Below are positions 9,201-17,652 of a stretch of 64,000 nt of DNA, in pieces. Each line of letters opens with the position of its first letter. Within the stretch, counting starts at the first letter, position 1. The translations under genes were made by a program, and so were the position numbers. A model generated the notes under the pieces. It did no database searches, was not told the DNA's origin, and worked only from the letters and a program-made list of their open reading frames with translations. This DNA comes from CALAED01 sp035765195 (GTDB taxonomy: Bacteria > Actinomycetota > Actinomycetes > Streptosporangiales > Streptosporangiaceae), in contig DASTYC010000036.1 in the NCBI GenBank assembly GCA_035765195.1, positions 1-64,000 on the forward strand. Reading direction: 5' to 3'.

Positions 9201-10092
9201 CGAGGATCTGCCTGCGCAGCGTGCGCAGCGAGTAGCCATGGTCGTAGGCGGGCGTGCCGACCGGCAGCAGGCCGCGGTCCTCGGCGTACGCCACGAACAG
9301 CAGCCGATAAGCGATCTTGAGCGCGTCGGAAAACAGGTCGCGTGGGTCGGGGACCGGCTCGCCGCGGCGTCTCCAGTCGGCGAGCGCGCCGTTGGCGATG
9401 GCGGTGATCGCGGTGCGCACACCGCCGGAGAGATTCTCGCTGACCGCCGTGGCGGCGTCGGCGCTGGCCGCCTCGACCCGGTCCCAAAGCGTCTGCCCGG
9501 CATCGTCGACGACGAACGCCTCCGGCCGCAGCAGTGCCCACAACACCCTCCATTCGTGATCGTCGCCGAGCTCGGCCAGTCCGGCGAGATCGACCGCGAG
9601 GTAGCTCGCTTCGCCGCCGAGCCCCGGGTCGCGCCGGATGACGCGAAGCTCGGAACCGTTGCTGAGCAAGACGGCGGGCAGGTTGCCTTCACGGGCGCGG
9701 ACCTCGGCCTGCCGTTGCGGGCGCAGGCTGCCGGCTCGGCGCCCGCTGGGCGCGGCGTCGAGGTGCTGCCCGGCCGACACGATCAGGACCCACACCAGAT
9801 CATCGGGTTGATCGGCCGCATGTGCGGCGACCGGCTCGTCGATGCCGGGCAAGGTCGCGGGGTAGCGCCAGCCGAAGGAGCCGAGCCACGACAACATGCG
9901 CCGCCGGGTCTGCCCGGGCGTGGTTGTTTCGTCGACGTCGGCGACCAGGCGGCGGAGCTCCCGGCGGGCCGTGCGGATGCCTTCGCCGGCATCCTCCGCG
10001 CCGGCTCGGCCCTGCTGCTCTCGGAGAAACAAAGCCGGGTCGGACAGATAGTAGGTGGACAGCGTGGTCCCGGCCACGGTGATGTTCAGCAT
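6256..10092 (-). CDS. Eco57I/PglX-type DNA adenine methyltransferase (DrmMI-like)
   Basis: The protein is 1278 residues. The N-terminal ~400 residues are helical with an ELGVEQLGSIYEGLL segment typical of large Eco57I-family enzymes. Next come KGSGSYYTAKPLA, the SAM-binding motif CDPAMGSGGFL (about 500-510) and the catalytic VGNPPWEG motif expected for N6-adenine methylation. The ~500-residue C-terminal part resembles a TaqI/Eco57I target-recognition region. ATG at 10092 was chosen because it lies 2 bp after the SNF2 gene's stop. An in-frame extension to 10332 would overlap that gene. No separate endonuclease motif is obvious, so it probably marks self DNA for the neighbouring helicases. The segment around 6.6-7.6 kb is visibly richer in A and T than its flanks, as is common in exchanged specificity domains. 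Confidence 0.87.
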   Translation of the reverse strand: MLNITVAGTTLSTYYLSDPALFLREQQGRAGAEDAGEGIRTARRELRRLVADVDETTTPGQTRRRMLSWLGSFGWRYPATLPGIDEPVAAHAADQPDDLVWVLIVSAGQHLDAAPSGRRAGSLRPQRQAEVRAREGNLPAVLLSNGSELRVIRRDPGLGGEASYLAVDLAGLAELGDDHEWRVLWALLRPEAFVVDDAGQTLWDRVEAASADAATAVSENLSGGVRTAITAIANGALADWRRRGEPVPDPRDLFSDALKIAYRLLFVAYAEDRGLLPVGTPAYDHGYSLRTLRRQILDPGAPWEPDGTYLWDTLRAQWSLLRDGVNAGELQITGFNGGLFDPDKCRLLDDEALTIGDTFVRDVIDALSFTEAVRSVNRRDIVGRRPVNYRELGVEQLGSIYEGLLSFEPQIGDAPKVLARIGRGQSSVVQVLDADALPDNAEIVERYDPGSFYLFEATGQRKGSGSYYTAKPLAHFVVGETLRPLVADATPDQILDLRICDPAMGSGGFLVPAVHRLTEAYGEALARAGEALDHKLDDAERAAYRRLIVERCIYGVDLNPMAVELAKVSLWLATASAGKPLSFLDAHLRCGDAVIGAAIDTWEGVPKPAQGGRGNQTAAAEVEEQATLFDLPEPDLATLIRTRRKLATAPSDDRLDIHAKERSFTRLLQGDDYTRLQALGDWWIAPFFVPKQLGGNSAQWLSARLAIERGRPLPDHLAGLPDHIREWIRPFHWEIEFPEVFFTPDGKRRADAGFDAMVGNPPWEGITFKAAEFYGRFDPSYSLLKKKDAKLRRQEELEELPEVKAARPAADAHLAGVKRFIGSSGTYRMLYSHGTTFNYYRTFLERELALVASSGQIGLLIDSGVVSDAATAEHRKALLEECMVEQFVLCDNVNGIFPIHRSEQFLLLVAKTDGSTDPLPFTAGIAELDDLLDLEQRTLFIPKATIEALAPDTLAIPDTRDPELLDLLTTIYSGRPYLLDKMEAGGWQIDWGRELHLDDDRRLFASDRTGIPLREGKHIHQYTHNFAEPTYYLMHGIGDAALVNRARKRTKRKNVRGLARHRGERSLFETEPRRGVLEPPIDHFRPCFRETARGGDERTLIAAIVPPGTSLAHTVHYFYRSTWDSQARGYRTVLKAGAMVYVVALLNSLVWDFVVRRKASAHVTKSIMATLPVADVPLDDGPGAEIVRLSGRLTCRTAEFDELAEVLDVECGPLPKELERDLRAELDARVAHLYGLSAHQLELILADFRQSADREGSPVRPNDEYKQLVREHFERLAE

Positions 10093-10094
10093 GC

Positions 10095-13046
10095 TCAGGC
10101 CTCCACGCACACGATGCAGCCCACCGGCTCGGCCGGATCCACCTCGGCGACCTGGAAACCGCGCGACAGGCCCTGCCGGCGGCGGTCGAACTCGGCGTCT
10201 ACAGCGGCCCGGGCCTCCTCGGGGGTGTGGAATCCGTCGTGACCGTAGTCGGCGAACAAGCCGAGCTGTACGAGGTCGCCCCATCCGGAGGAGAATCGGC
10301 GGTTCGCCTCGGCCAGCTCGGCCTCGTGCCACCGGTCCAGATCGTTCCTCAGCCGATCGGCCTCAGCCGCCAGCTGGGACCGTAGCCGGTCCGCGCGTTG
10401 CCGGAGACGGCGCGATGCCTCCGCGCGCGCCATATCGGCGGCGGTGTCGAATCCGCTGGCGAACTTCCGCCGTGCACTGTCGAGGACGTCGTTGCGGGCC
10501 GGGACGGCGCGCTGTCGCAGTCGCTCGAGATCGGCGGCCTCGTCGTGGCTCGGCTCCGCCGGCCTGACTTCGTCCTCCAGCGGGACGAACACTGGGATGA
10601 GCGGCTCCTCGAGCACCCGGCGATCGTCGGACAGGATCCGGCCGACAAAGGTGAACAGCCAGCCCTCTTCGCCGGTGGTGACCGGACGCACCGCCACCCG
10701 ATCGGCGGCGCGCTCGTCGTACATGCGCGCGCGTACGCGTTGCAGCACGGCCCGCACCAAGGGATGGACGGGGGTCAAGAAGGCCAGGCCTCGGTGGGCC
10801 GGGTCAAGCGCGGCCGCCCGGCTGAACGTCGCCTTGAACGGCTCGGCCGGGACGCGGGGATACTGGCTGAGCAGCGGTCCGGGATTGATCTCGATGACTT
10901 CGCCCGAGCCGGCCACCCGGCCGCCGCACTGATCGACGACCGAGACCACCAGCTTGCGGAAGTCTTCGAAGTCGGGGAGTAGCCAGCGAGCCTGCTCTCG
11001 GGCCACGGCGGTGGCCTGTTCCGCTTCGTCCTCGTTGCGCATGCCCTGCATCAGGGCGAGCGCGCCGGTGCGCTCCAGGTACTCGCGGACCTCCTGGGCG
11101 GCTCGTTCCAGCCGCTCCTCCAGCTCCCGCTCCGAGAGGTCCTCCAAGAGCCCGTCGATGACGTCGCTGCGGCCGGCCACGCCGAGCACGTCGCTGCTGG
11201 AGCCGAGCTGCTTGGTGATCACTTCGAGCTTTTCGCGCAGGCGTTGCAGGATCTCTTCATCGCGAGTGCCGGCCAGGTAGAGATAGCCGATCTCCACGAT
11301 GTGCCGCTGCCCGTAGCGGTCCACGCGTCCGTTCCGCTGTTCGAGGCGATTGGGATTCCAGGGGAGCTCGTAGTGGACGACGACGTGGCAGGCGTCCTGG
11401 AGGTTGAGTCCTTCACCGGCGGCGTCGGTGGCGAGCAGGATGGCCCCTGGGGTTCCGGAGAAGCGTTCCAGGACGGCCCGCCGCCTGGCCAGCGGGATCG
11501 AGCCGTCGATGCGCAGCAACGGCCCCAAGCCCAGGTTTCCTTCCAGGTAGTCGAGGGTGTCGCGGTATTCGGTGAATACGATCACGCGTTCGCCGGGGCG
11601 GCCCGCGTGAAATCCCTCCAGCCAGCCGCGCAGCCGCGTCAGCTTGCTGTCGTCGCCGGGACTCAGCCCCTCGACCTGGCGCAGGAGTGTGGTGACGAGA
11701 CGCTGTTCCTCCCGTAGATCCTCCTCCGGCAGATGGGCGGCCACTCCGCCAAGCGCCAACTCTTCGGTCGTCAGCAACTCGCTTTCGGGCAGCGCGGTGT
11801 CACCCCGGTATTGCTGCAGGGCATCGAGCCGTCTCCGTCCGGTGTGGTCCACGGCCGGGACTCCAAGGTTCTCGGCCCTGCGGCGCAGGCTCTGCAGCAG
11901 TGCGTACGGGCTGGACAGCGCCCGCTTGCGCAAGACCTCCAACGCGAAGGCCTGTACGTAGTAGGAGTCGGTGTTCCGAAGCGCGCGCAGCACTCGCTTG
12001 CTGTGGCCCCTGAGCCGTTGATGAATCTCCTTCTCCCGGCCGGTCGGGCTCACCTCGATCGGCCGTGGCGGGTGCCGGCGGCTGATCGGCTGTGGCGGAT
12101 TTCCCCGCGCCACATCCTCCTTGAGCCGGCGAACGATGTAGGGGCGGACCAGCAGGGGGTCCAGCCGACCGTCGTCGGCGGCGAGATGCGGAGATAGCAG
12201 CTGCAAAATGCTGGCGAACGATTCCTGGTAGCCGTTGTGCGGGGTGGCGGACAGCAACAACAGTTCCCTGCTGTGATCCGCCAGGACTCGCGCCAGCCGG
12301 CTCCGGTCGCTGGCGGACGAGCGCCCCTCGCCCGCATACGCCCGCGCCACATGATGAGCTTCATCCACGATCACAACGTCGAACGGCGGCGCGGACTCGA
12401 TGGCGCTGAGGTTGTTCTTGAGGTAGTCGATGGAGGAGACCGCGTACGGCACTGCCGTCCATGGGCTCACCGTGGTGGGATTATCGCGTCGCAGTTCGAG
12501 CCACTTCTTGCTGTCGACCTTGGCGAAGTCCAGATTGAAACGGAAGCCCATCTCATCGACCCACTGGTCCTGAAGACCGGCCGGGCAGGCTATGAGGACG
12601 CGGTCCGCACGTCCTCGGCGGGCGAGCTCCAGCAGGACGAGACCGGCCTCGATGGTCTTGCCCAGCCCGACGTCGTCAGCGATCAGCAAACGGACCCGGG
12701 GCTGCCGGATACCCGCCAGCACGGGCACGAGCTGGTACGGCTCGACGTCGATGCGGCCGTGCTCGACCGCCAGCAGGTCGCTTCTCCCGTGAGCCATCGT
12801 GAGTGCGAGTGCGTCATGGAGCTCGGCGAGCCGCACCGGATTTCCCGGATCAAAACGCAGCCGGGTAGGGGTCTCCACCCGGAGGGTCCGCTCGATTTCG
12901 GGATCGGCCAGCACGGTGAGACGCCGAGGTCCTGGACGGCTATCCGCCTGCCGGAGCTCCAGGAAGGTTTCCTTCCCGCCGCCACGGACCGCCTCCACCT
13001 CCCAGAGCCGGTCCCGCACTCGTACCCGCATGCCGCGCTCGAACAT
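10095..13046 (-). CDS. SNF2-family helicase (DrmD-like)
   Basis: The first gene of the operon encodes about 983 residues. The SWI2/SNF2 ATPase core shows IADDVGLGKTIEAGL (Walker A, about 122-136), a CPAGLQDQW strand, VVIVDEAHH (DEAH box, about 225-232) and LLLSATPHNG. The second RecA domain contains VIVFTEYRDTLDYLE, LLATDAAGEGLNLQ and the motif VI region NRVDRYGQ. A long charged C-terminal region (AEASRRLRQRADRLRSQL) is probably coiled coil. The same architecture occurs in DrmD of class 1 DISARM and in other defence-island translocases. ATG at 13046 was chosen because the upstream residues look non-coding, but a start at 13031 or upstream cannot be excluded. It is followed 2 bp later by the methylase, implying co-transcription. 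Confidence 0.85.
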   Translation of the reverse strand: MFERGMRVRVRDRLWEVEAVRGGGKETFLELRQADSRPGPRRLTVLADPEIERTLRVETPTRLRFDPGNPVRLAELHDALALTMAHGRSDLLAVEHGRIDVEPYQLVPVLAGIRQPRVRLLIADDVGLGKTIEAGLVLLELARRGRADRVLIACPAGLQDQWVDEMGFRFNLDFAKVDSKKWLELRRDNPTTVSPWTAVPYAVSSIDYLKNNLSAIESAPPFDVVIVDEAHHVARAYAGEGRSSASDRSRLARVLADHSRELLLLSATPHNGYQESFASILQLLSPHLAADDGRLDPLLVRPYIVRRLKEDVARGNPPQPISRRHPPRPIEVSPTGREKEIHQRLRGHSKRVLRALRNTDSYYVQAFALEVLRKRALSSPYALLQSLRRRAENLGVPAVDHTGRRRLDALQQYRGDTALPESELLTTEELALGGVAAHLPEEDLREEQRLVTTLLRQVEGLSPGDDSKLTRLRGWLEGFHAGRPGERVIVFTEYRDTLDYLEGNLGLGPLLRIDGSIPLARRRAVLERFSGTPGAILLATDAAGEGLNLQDACHVVVHYELPWNPNRLEQRNGRVDRYGQRHIVEIGYLYLAGTRDEEILQRLREKLEVITKQLGSSSDVLGVAGRSDVIDGLLEDLSERELEERLERAAQEVREYLERTGALALMQGMRNEDEAEQATAVAREQARWLLPDFEDFRKLVVSVVDQCGGRVAGSGEVIEINPGPLLSQYPRVPAEPFKATFSRAAALDPAHRGLAFLTPVHPLVRAVLQRVRARMYDERAADRVAVRPVTTGEEGWLFTFVGRILSDDRRVLEEPLIPVFVPLEDEVRPAEPSHDEAADLERLRQRAVPARNDVLDSARRKFASGFDTAADMARAEASRRLRQRADRLRSQLAAEADRLRNDLDRWHEAELAEANRRFSSGWGDLVQLGLFADYGHDGFHTPEEARAAVDAEFDRRRQGLSRGFQVAEVDPAEPVGCIVCVEA

Positions 13047-13316
13047 TCCTGTGCGTGCTCCCAACCTGCTGTGATCGGCAATTGAGAAGGCTATCGTCGT
13101 CGGCCTGAAGTGATCATGCAGAGGAGGCAGATCATCAAGACCGCTATCGGCCGATCTATGCCAAACCACGCATGATCCAAACCGGGCCTACTGCGCGCGA
13201 AGCGCGGCAACTACCGATAGCCCGGACAGTCCAGACATTTGACCCTAGATATCAACTCGATTGACACGCCGGGCTCTTCGCTCCAAACCAGGTCGACTGT
13301 GTCGTAGCATCACACT
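13047..13316. promoter_or_regulatory. Divergent promoter region between the two defence-type transcription units
   Basis: These 270 bp separate the helicase/methylase operon (minus) from the nuclease pair (plus). A TAGCAT -10 box at 13305-13310 ends 6 nt before the plus-strand ATG, indicating a leaderless message. TTGACA at 13261-13266 lies too far upstream to pair with it. The sequence is AT-richer than the flanking genes. No clear operator palindrome was seen. Confidence 0.45.
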
Positions 13317-13916
13317 ATGCCAGGGGAAGATCTCCACGTCGCCGGTGCGAACTACACGCGGCGCGCCAAGGTCTGGCTGGAAAGGACGACCCGCGTGCAG
13401 GCGTCCTGGATGGTGGGCCAGAGGTTTGGATCTAACAAACTCACCTTCCGGTGGCCATTCGGCGGCCAGCAGTTCTCCTTTGACATCGGGGGCATCCTAC
13501 GCGGCGATGAGTTCGACGGGCAGTCGTTTCTCGTGGAATCTAAAGGCTACATGTCGCCGAGCGATCAAGGCAGTCACTATCGAGCATACCTCGCAAAATG
13601 CTACGCTGCTCGCCAGCAGTTCGAGGCATTTACCGAGAATTTTATGTGGATCACTTGGTGCCCGTTCAATATAGGAAGCTGGCGAGACCTCTGCGGACCT
13701 GAGATGGTGAAGAAGAGCGTCCTGGCAGAACGTGAGCGAGTTCTGGGAAAGGCAGATCTGGACGAGGCCGAGGCGCTGCTCGATGAGGGGCTCGTCGATG
13801 ACGTTGCGAGCCGTCTGTGGATGATCGTGCTGTCGGAGCGCCAGGAGCAGCTGGTGATTTCTCCGAGAGATCTGAGCCAGATCGAGCAAATACGTGTGGA
13901 GCGAGGTTGGTCATGA
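13317..13916 (+). CDS. Putative PD-(D/E)XK nuclease
   Basis: This 199-residue soluble protein carries FSFDIGGIL (Asp at about 56) followed 18 residues later by FLVESKGYM (E74-x-K76). The Asp, Glu-x-Lys spacing on two predicted beta strands is the signature of restriction-endonuclease-like nucleases. A helix rich in Tyr and Arg (SHYRAYLAKCYAARQQF) follows, as in many members of the fold. The C-terminal third is helical. The start ATG has no Shine-Dalgarno sequence but follows a TAGCAT -10 box by 6 nt. The stop overlaps the next start (ATGA), so the two proteins are probably made together. It sits divergent from the helicase/methylase operon and may supply nuclease activity to it; that link is inference. 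Confidence 0.6.
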   Translation: MPGEDLHVAGANYTRRAKVWLERTTRVQASWMVGQRFGSNKLTFRWPFGGQQFSFDIGGILRGDEFDGQSFLVESKGYMSPSDQGSHYRAYLAKCYAARQQFEAFTENFMWITWCPFNIGSWRDLCGPEMVKKSVLAERERVLGKADLDEAEALLDEGLVDDVASRLWMIVLSERQEQLVISPRDLSQIEQIRVERGWS

Positions 13917-15403
13917 GCGGCGGTAACTTTAGCGAAGCCATCCAAGGTGCCGCCGATCGATCGGTTCCGAGGGATTCGATCCAGGCTGTAAAACAGGCGA
14001 TCACCAACGAGCTTCGTGCGGCGGATGGGGGACTCGAGGTCGAGCATACGGACTTCTTCAATCATTCCTTCGTGCCGGATCTCATCCTGAGGTGGCCTGG
14101 ACAGGACGACGTGCGGGAACTGTTCATCAGAACCGATACAACCCCGGCGTATCTCGCCGAAGATATTTCTCTTGTCCCTGACCGCCGGCCGATATTCTTT
14201 GGGTTAAGCGCGGTTTCCGAAGCCGCCTCCGGAAGCTCAGCGGTTTCGGAGGCATCGCGTAGCGCGGGTGCGCTGGTGACGGACGCGGACGGAGTCGAGG
14301 GGTTCATCGAGCGCAAGCGAGTGAACCCGCTGATGAGCCTGGCGTCCACAGCGGTCCTGCAAGGTGGCCGGGGTGTCTTCGATCGGGAAAACGCCGCCGG
14401 AGCGGCGACCGCACTAGAGGAGGGATTCGCCTCTGCCAAGGCGGGTCAGGGTGAGGAAACAGCCAGCACTGCGGCGTTAATTCCCAGGCTGCTAGATGGC
14501 AACCGGGCGTCGCGCCTGCTCCATGTCATGCAGGCGCTGTGGGTCAGTTCCGGCGCCTCGGCAGCTGACTTCCCGGCCGCGTTGCAGCCGGGTCGGCTGG
14601 ATGACACCTCGCTCCTCCACCTGCTAGGGCTCGACCCGATCGATGATGTTGAATTCTGGCGAAACCTGTCAGCAGACCTTACGTTGGAGCAGCTCGCGGG
14701 CTTGCGGGTCGAACGCCCCACCCGGAATTTTCAGTTGTTGATCCGGGCCAACCTCGACCGCCTGTACGCCCGTGCGGCTCGTGTCATATCGGCGGAGACC
14801 GGTACCGGTGCCACGCGCGATACGGAACCGCGCTGGGTTATAGAGCATGGGGAAGTGGGGCTGAGGATCGACGGGTTCTGCGCGTATGTCTTCGACAGTG
14901 CCGACAAGCTCGGCTCGCGATCTGATTCCGAGGGGATCCCCGTAGACGTGTTCTTCCGCCGACTTCAGGGACTGAGGGAAGCTCGAATACCCATCAGCCG
15001 TGCTGAACTTTCGGGGGGAGGGCGCAGGGTGACATATGAGTCGGAGAGCATTGAAGATATTACTGAGGATCTCGAGTTCCGAAGGTTTGTCAACGCGATG
15101 GAGTCGGCGGCCCAGGTTCGGCGCGTTGTCGCAAAATTGGAAGACGGCAAACAAGTTAAATGCAACTTGACGAACTCGACCGCGACCGGATTCGGCTCGA
15201 GCAAATTCCTGCTGACCGAGCTCATCTCTGCTGCATTGCTCGCGCTGGCGGACCTCGGCGCAGCAGAGAGAGGGCGTATGAGCAACGCCTTTGATGGCTG
15301 GATGAACGAACTCTACCGTATTCGGAGTATGCAGCTCCAAGAATATGGATTGTTTCCTGTTGCGGCGGCCAAGAGGCCGCCGAGAGGAATTGAAGGTCAT
15401 TAG
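13913..15403 (+). CDS. 496-residue protein of unknown function, coupled to the nuclease
   Basis: ATG at 13913 overlaps the preceding stop. Residues 40-100 contain SFVPDLILRW followed by RELFIRTD. This resembles the PD...E part of a PD-(D/E)XK fold, but Arg stands where Lys would be expected. Such a degenerate copy could be structural or DNA-binding. The middle part has a small internal repeat (AVSEAASGSS / AVSEASRSAG, bases about 14210-14265). The rest is mixed helix with no membrane segment, P-loop or zinc cluster. I do not recognise the family. Coupling to the nuclease and position next to the helicase/methylase operon suggest a partner or specificity subunit in the same defence locus. Confidence 0.6.
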   Translation: MSGGNFSEAIQGAADRSVPRDSIQAVKQAITNELRAADGGLEVEHTDFFNHSFVPDLILRWPGQDDVRELFIRTDTTPAYLAEDISLVPDRRPIFFGLSAVSEAASGSSAVSEASRSAGALVTDADGVEGFIERKRVNPLMSLASTAVLQGGRGVFDRENAAGAATALEEGFASAKAGQGEETASTAALIPRLLDGNRASRLLHVMQALWVSSGASAADFPAALQPGRLDDTSLLHLLGLDPIDDVEFWRNLSADLTLEQLAGLRVERPTRNFQLLIRANLDRLYARAARVISAETGTGATRDTEPRWVIEHGEVGLRIDGFCAYVFDSADKLGSRSDSEGIPVDVFFRRLQGLREARIPISRAELSGGGRRVTYESESIEDITEDLEFRRFVNAMESAAQVRRVVAKLEDGKQVKCNLTNSTATGFGSSKFLLTELISAALLALADLGAAERGRMSNAFDGWMNELYRIRSMQLQEYGLFPVAAAKRPPRGIEGH

Positions 15404-15556
15404 CGCCAGGACTGTGTTCAGCCACTCAAGGCGCGACAGCCCAGCCCGCCAATGTCGAACGGCATCGAAGTCATGTGCGTTCGCCTCGGCGGCCCGTGGC
15501 CGGCCAAACGTCGGTGTTGTTGCTCCGCCTCGTACGCGCCCGTACGGGTGCCGTAG

Positions 15557-16729
15557 TCACGTACGAATATTGCGGACGGTCACGGTTTTGAGTTGGTCGC
15601 GTGCGTCGCGGACGCTCGGCACGGTGGACCATGTCGCCGACAACGCGAGAACAGCCTGGAGATCTTCATCAAGTCTCGGGGCGTTCACCAGCGGTGCGAC
15701 GCGAGCAAGGTGCAACATGCGATTGGCGGCAAGCGATACCTGAGAAGTCTTCAAAGCGGCAATGATCTGTTGCGCCAAGAAATGGCTTTGAAGGTCAGGC
15801 GCCGAGTTTCCCAAGAGCGCCACCGCCTCGTTGAGAGTCGTTTGAGCTTCCTCGTGCGCACCTAGGTCGTTCAGAGCGAGACCGATGCACCCCGTCATGT
15901 CGGCAACGCTCACCGGAGATTGACCAAATCCCCGGGAATCTTGCAATAGCCCACGGACGTTTTCGATCTCGTCCCGCGCTTGTTTTTCCTGTCCACGCAC
16001 CTGGGCCAGGCTCCATCCTTTGCGGAGCCTCATCCATGCCTGCCTGACGTCTGAAACCTCACGGACCTTCATGCCTTCCCTGGCATACATCAAGGCGCGG
16101 TCGGGCTGGCGTTGGGCTTTGTGGCGCTCGATTTTGGTCTGAGCCAAGGCGCCATAGGCTCGCGATTGTACACCGGGGCTCTTGCTGAGCTGCGCCAGTT
16201 TCAGTGCGAGTTTACCGATGTTCTCACCCGCGTCGAGCCGACGCGCTTCACTTAATGTCCATACTGTTTGTACCGCAAGTTCGGACGCTGCTTCGTGTAG
16301 AGCACGATCCCGGCTGCCCATGGCCGTCGGCACGATGCGTTGGATATGTCTTATCGCCGTAGCGGCAATCGCGCCGCTCCCAAGCGCATACCTACCGGAC
16401 TGGACGCTCCGGGCCAGTTCGCCCACATAGGCCGGATCTTGATCAGGTCCGACCTTGGGGGACGGGACGAACATTACGGACGCCGCCGCTGCCACGAACT
16501 CTCTGCGTTTCACCGGCTCTGAATTCTCCGATTTGGGGCGTATGACCACTTCCCATCCTACGCGGGACAGGATTTTGATCACTCTCGCGAACTCCAGACC
16601 GGCCTTGCCTCTGATCACGTTAGAGATCCAAGGCTGACCTTTCTTCAGGTCACGGGCCAGCTGGTTCTGGGAGCAACCTCGCTGCTCCATGATCAGTTTA
16701 AGGGCCTCGGGGAGACTGCGGGCTTCCAT
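15557..16729 (-). CDS. XRE-family regulator with TPR-like C-terminal region
   Basis: This 390-residue protein has an N-terminal helix-turn-helix at about residues 6-60 (GCSQNQLARDLKKGQPWISNVIRGK). A short hydrophobic stretch at about 75-88 (RREFVAAAASVMFV) follows. About 250 residues of helical repeats then resemble the tetratricopeptide region of large actinobacterial XRE regulators. ATG at 16729 has no Shine-Dalgarno sequence. A TAGGCT -10 box (plus strand 16736-16741) ends 6 nt before it, suggesting a leaderless message. It is divergent from the small gene at 16872. It may control the adjacent ATPase cluster or the island genes; the target is unknown. Confidence 0.75.
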   Translation of the reverse strand: MEARSLPEALKLIMEQRGCSQNQLARDLKKGQPWISNVIRGKAGLEFARVIKILSRVGWEVVIRPKSENSEPVKRREFVAAAASVMFVPSPKVGPDQDPAYVGELARSVQSGRYALGSGAIAATAIRHIQRIVPTAMGSRDRALHEAASELAVQTVWTLSEARRLDAGENIGKLALKLAQLSKSPGVQSRAYGALAQTKIERHKAQRQPDRALMYAREGMKVREVSDVRQAWMRLRKGWSLAQVRGQEKQARDEIENVRGLLQDSRGFGQSPVSVADMTGCIGLALNDLGAHEEAQTTLNEAVALLGNSAPDLQSHFLAQQIIAALKTSQVSLAANRMLHLARVAPLVNAPRLDEDLQAVLALSATWSTVPSVRDARDQLKTVTVRNIRT

Positions 16730-16871
16730 GGCGGGAGCCTATACAGGTTCCGCATGAGGTGACTAGCGGTAGTCGAGTGATGGCGGAACGATGTTGTGTC
16801 ACATGACACATACGGGTCGGCGGGGTCAGCGCTGCTCGGGCACCACGCGACCGCGAAGGGAAAGGGCGGAA

Positions 16872-17075
16872 ATGACCTTTGATTCGAGTCGCGGCCAGAA
16901 AGAAGACCTGGCGCGGAAGGCGGAGAAGATATCGCGGTTGCAGGAGCTGATCCAGGAATACCCGGCCGAAGCACAGCTCATCATGTCGGCGATCGAAGAC
17001 GGTCTGACGCTCGGCCCCATTCAGGTCATGGACCGTGCCGTAGCGTCCGCGAGCGGGTTGAGCTGGGCGCAGTAG
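16872..17075 (+). CDS. Small helical protein of unknown function
   Basis: This 67-residue charged protein is predicted by eye to be mostly helical (KAEKISRLQELIQEYPAEAQ). ATG at 16872 is preceded by a purine-rich GGGAAAGGGCGGA segment that can act as a ribosome-binding site. It lies between an XRE regulator (divergent) and an anti-sigma-type ATPase gene 40 bp downstream. In actinomycetes XRE regulators are often paired with a small acidic protein and an ATPase of this kind, and the gene may be such a partner. No family was recognised. Confidence 0.5.
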   Translation: MTFDSSRGQKEDLARKAEKISRLQELIQEYPAEAQLIMSAIEDGLTLGPIQVMDRAVASASGLSWAQ

Positions 17076-17115
17076 CGGGTCAATTTCTTTCACGGGTCGC
17101 GGGAGGTGAGCAGGC

Positions 17116-17652
17116 ATGACGGAAGCGCGGGCGGACGCGCCGGGTTCCGCTACCACAGGTCGCTGCGGAAACGGCTCGGCGTGTTCTCCGGCCGGGACGG
17201 CCGGCGCACCGTCCATGGCCGCCTGCGATGCAGGGGAGATGTCCTGGCGGGTTTGCGGGGAGGCGTGGCCGATCATGTGCCGGCGGCGGGTCTTTCCCGG
17301 GACGTCCGAACAGGTGCGCGCCGCCCGCGACTTCATTCGATCGCTGCTGGCGGACCATTCGTGCGCGGACGACATACTCCTGGTGGTTTCCGAACTGGTC
17401 TCCAACGCCACGCGGCACAGCAGGAGCGGCCTGCCCGGCGGCCTCGTCGTCATCGAGGTCCGTCGTTGGCGGCGGTGGCTCGCCGTCGCGGTCATTGATC
17501 AGGGCGGCCCGAGCGAACCGGTCATGCGGCCGCCGGCCGACCCGTTGTCCGAGGGCGGGCGGGGCCTGCCGACCGTGGACGCCTGCGCGAGGTGGTGGTG
17601 CTGGCGCGGCGACACGCGGGGCCGCACCGTGACCGCGTTCTTCCGGGAGTGA
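17116..17652 (+). CDS. ATP-binding protein, anti-sigma/HATPase (GHKL) type
   Basis: The 178-residue protein has a GHKL ATPase domain over residues about 58-178. The N box is VSELVSNATRHS, followed by VAVIDQGG (G1-like) and GGRGLPTVD (G2-like), the layout of RsbW/SpoIIAB-type proteins. No kinase dimerisation domain is present. The N-terminal ~55 residues are low complexity with several Cys. The start has a GGGAGGTGA ribosome-binding site. The stop overlaps the next start (TGATG at 17650-17654). Such proteins usually bind a sigma factor or anti-anti-sigma factor, but the partner is not visible here. Confidence 0.75.
   Translation: MTEARADAPGSATTGRCGNGSACSPAGTAGAPSMAACDAGEMSWRVCGEAWPIMCRRRVFPGTSEQVRAARDFIRSLLADHSCADDILLVVSELVSNATRHSRSGLPGGLVVIEVRRWRRWLAVAVIDQGGPSEPVMRPPADPLSEGGRGLPTVDACARWWCWRGDTRGRTVTAFFRE

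Noticed and set aside
13261..13310. TTGACA (13261-13266) as -35 partner of TAGCAT (13305-13310)
   Set aside because: The spacing is 38 bp, far from the usual 16-19 bp, so they cannot form one sigma-70-type promoter.
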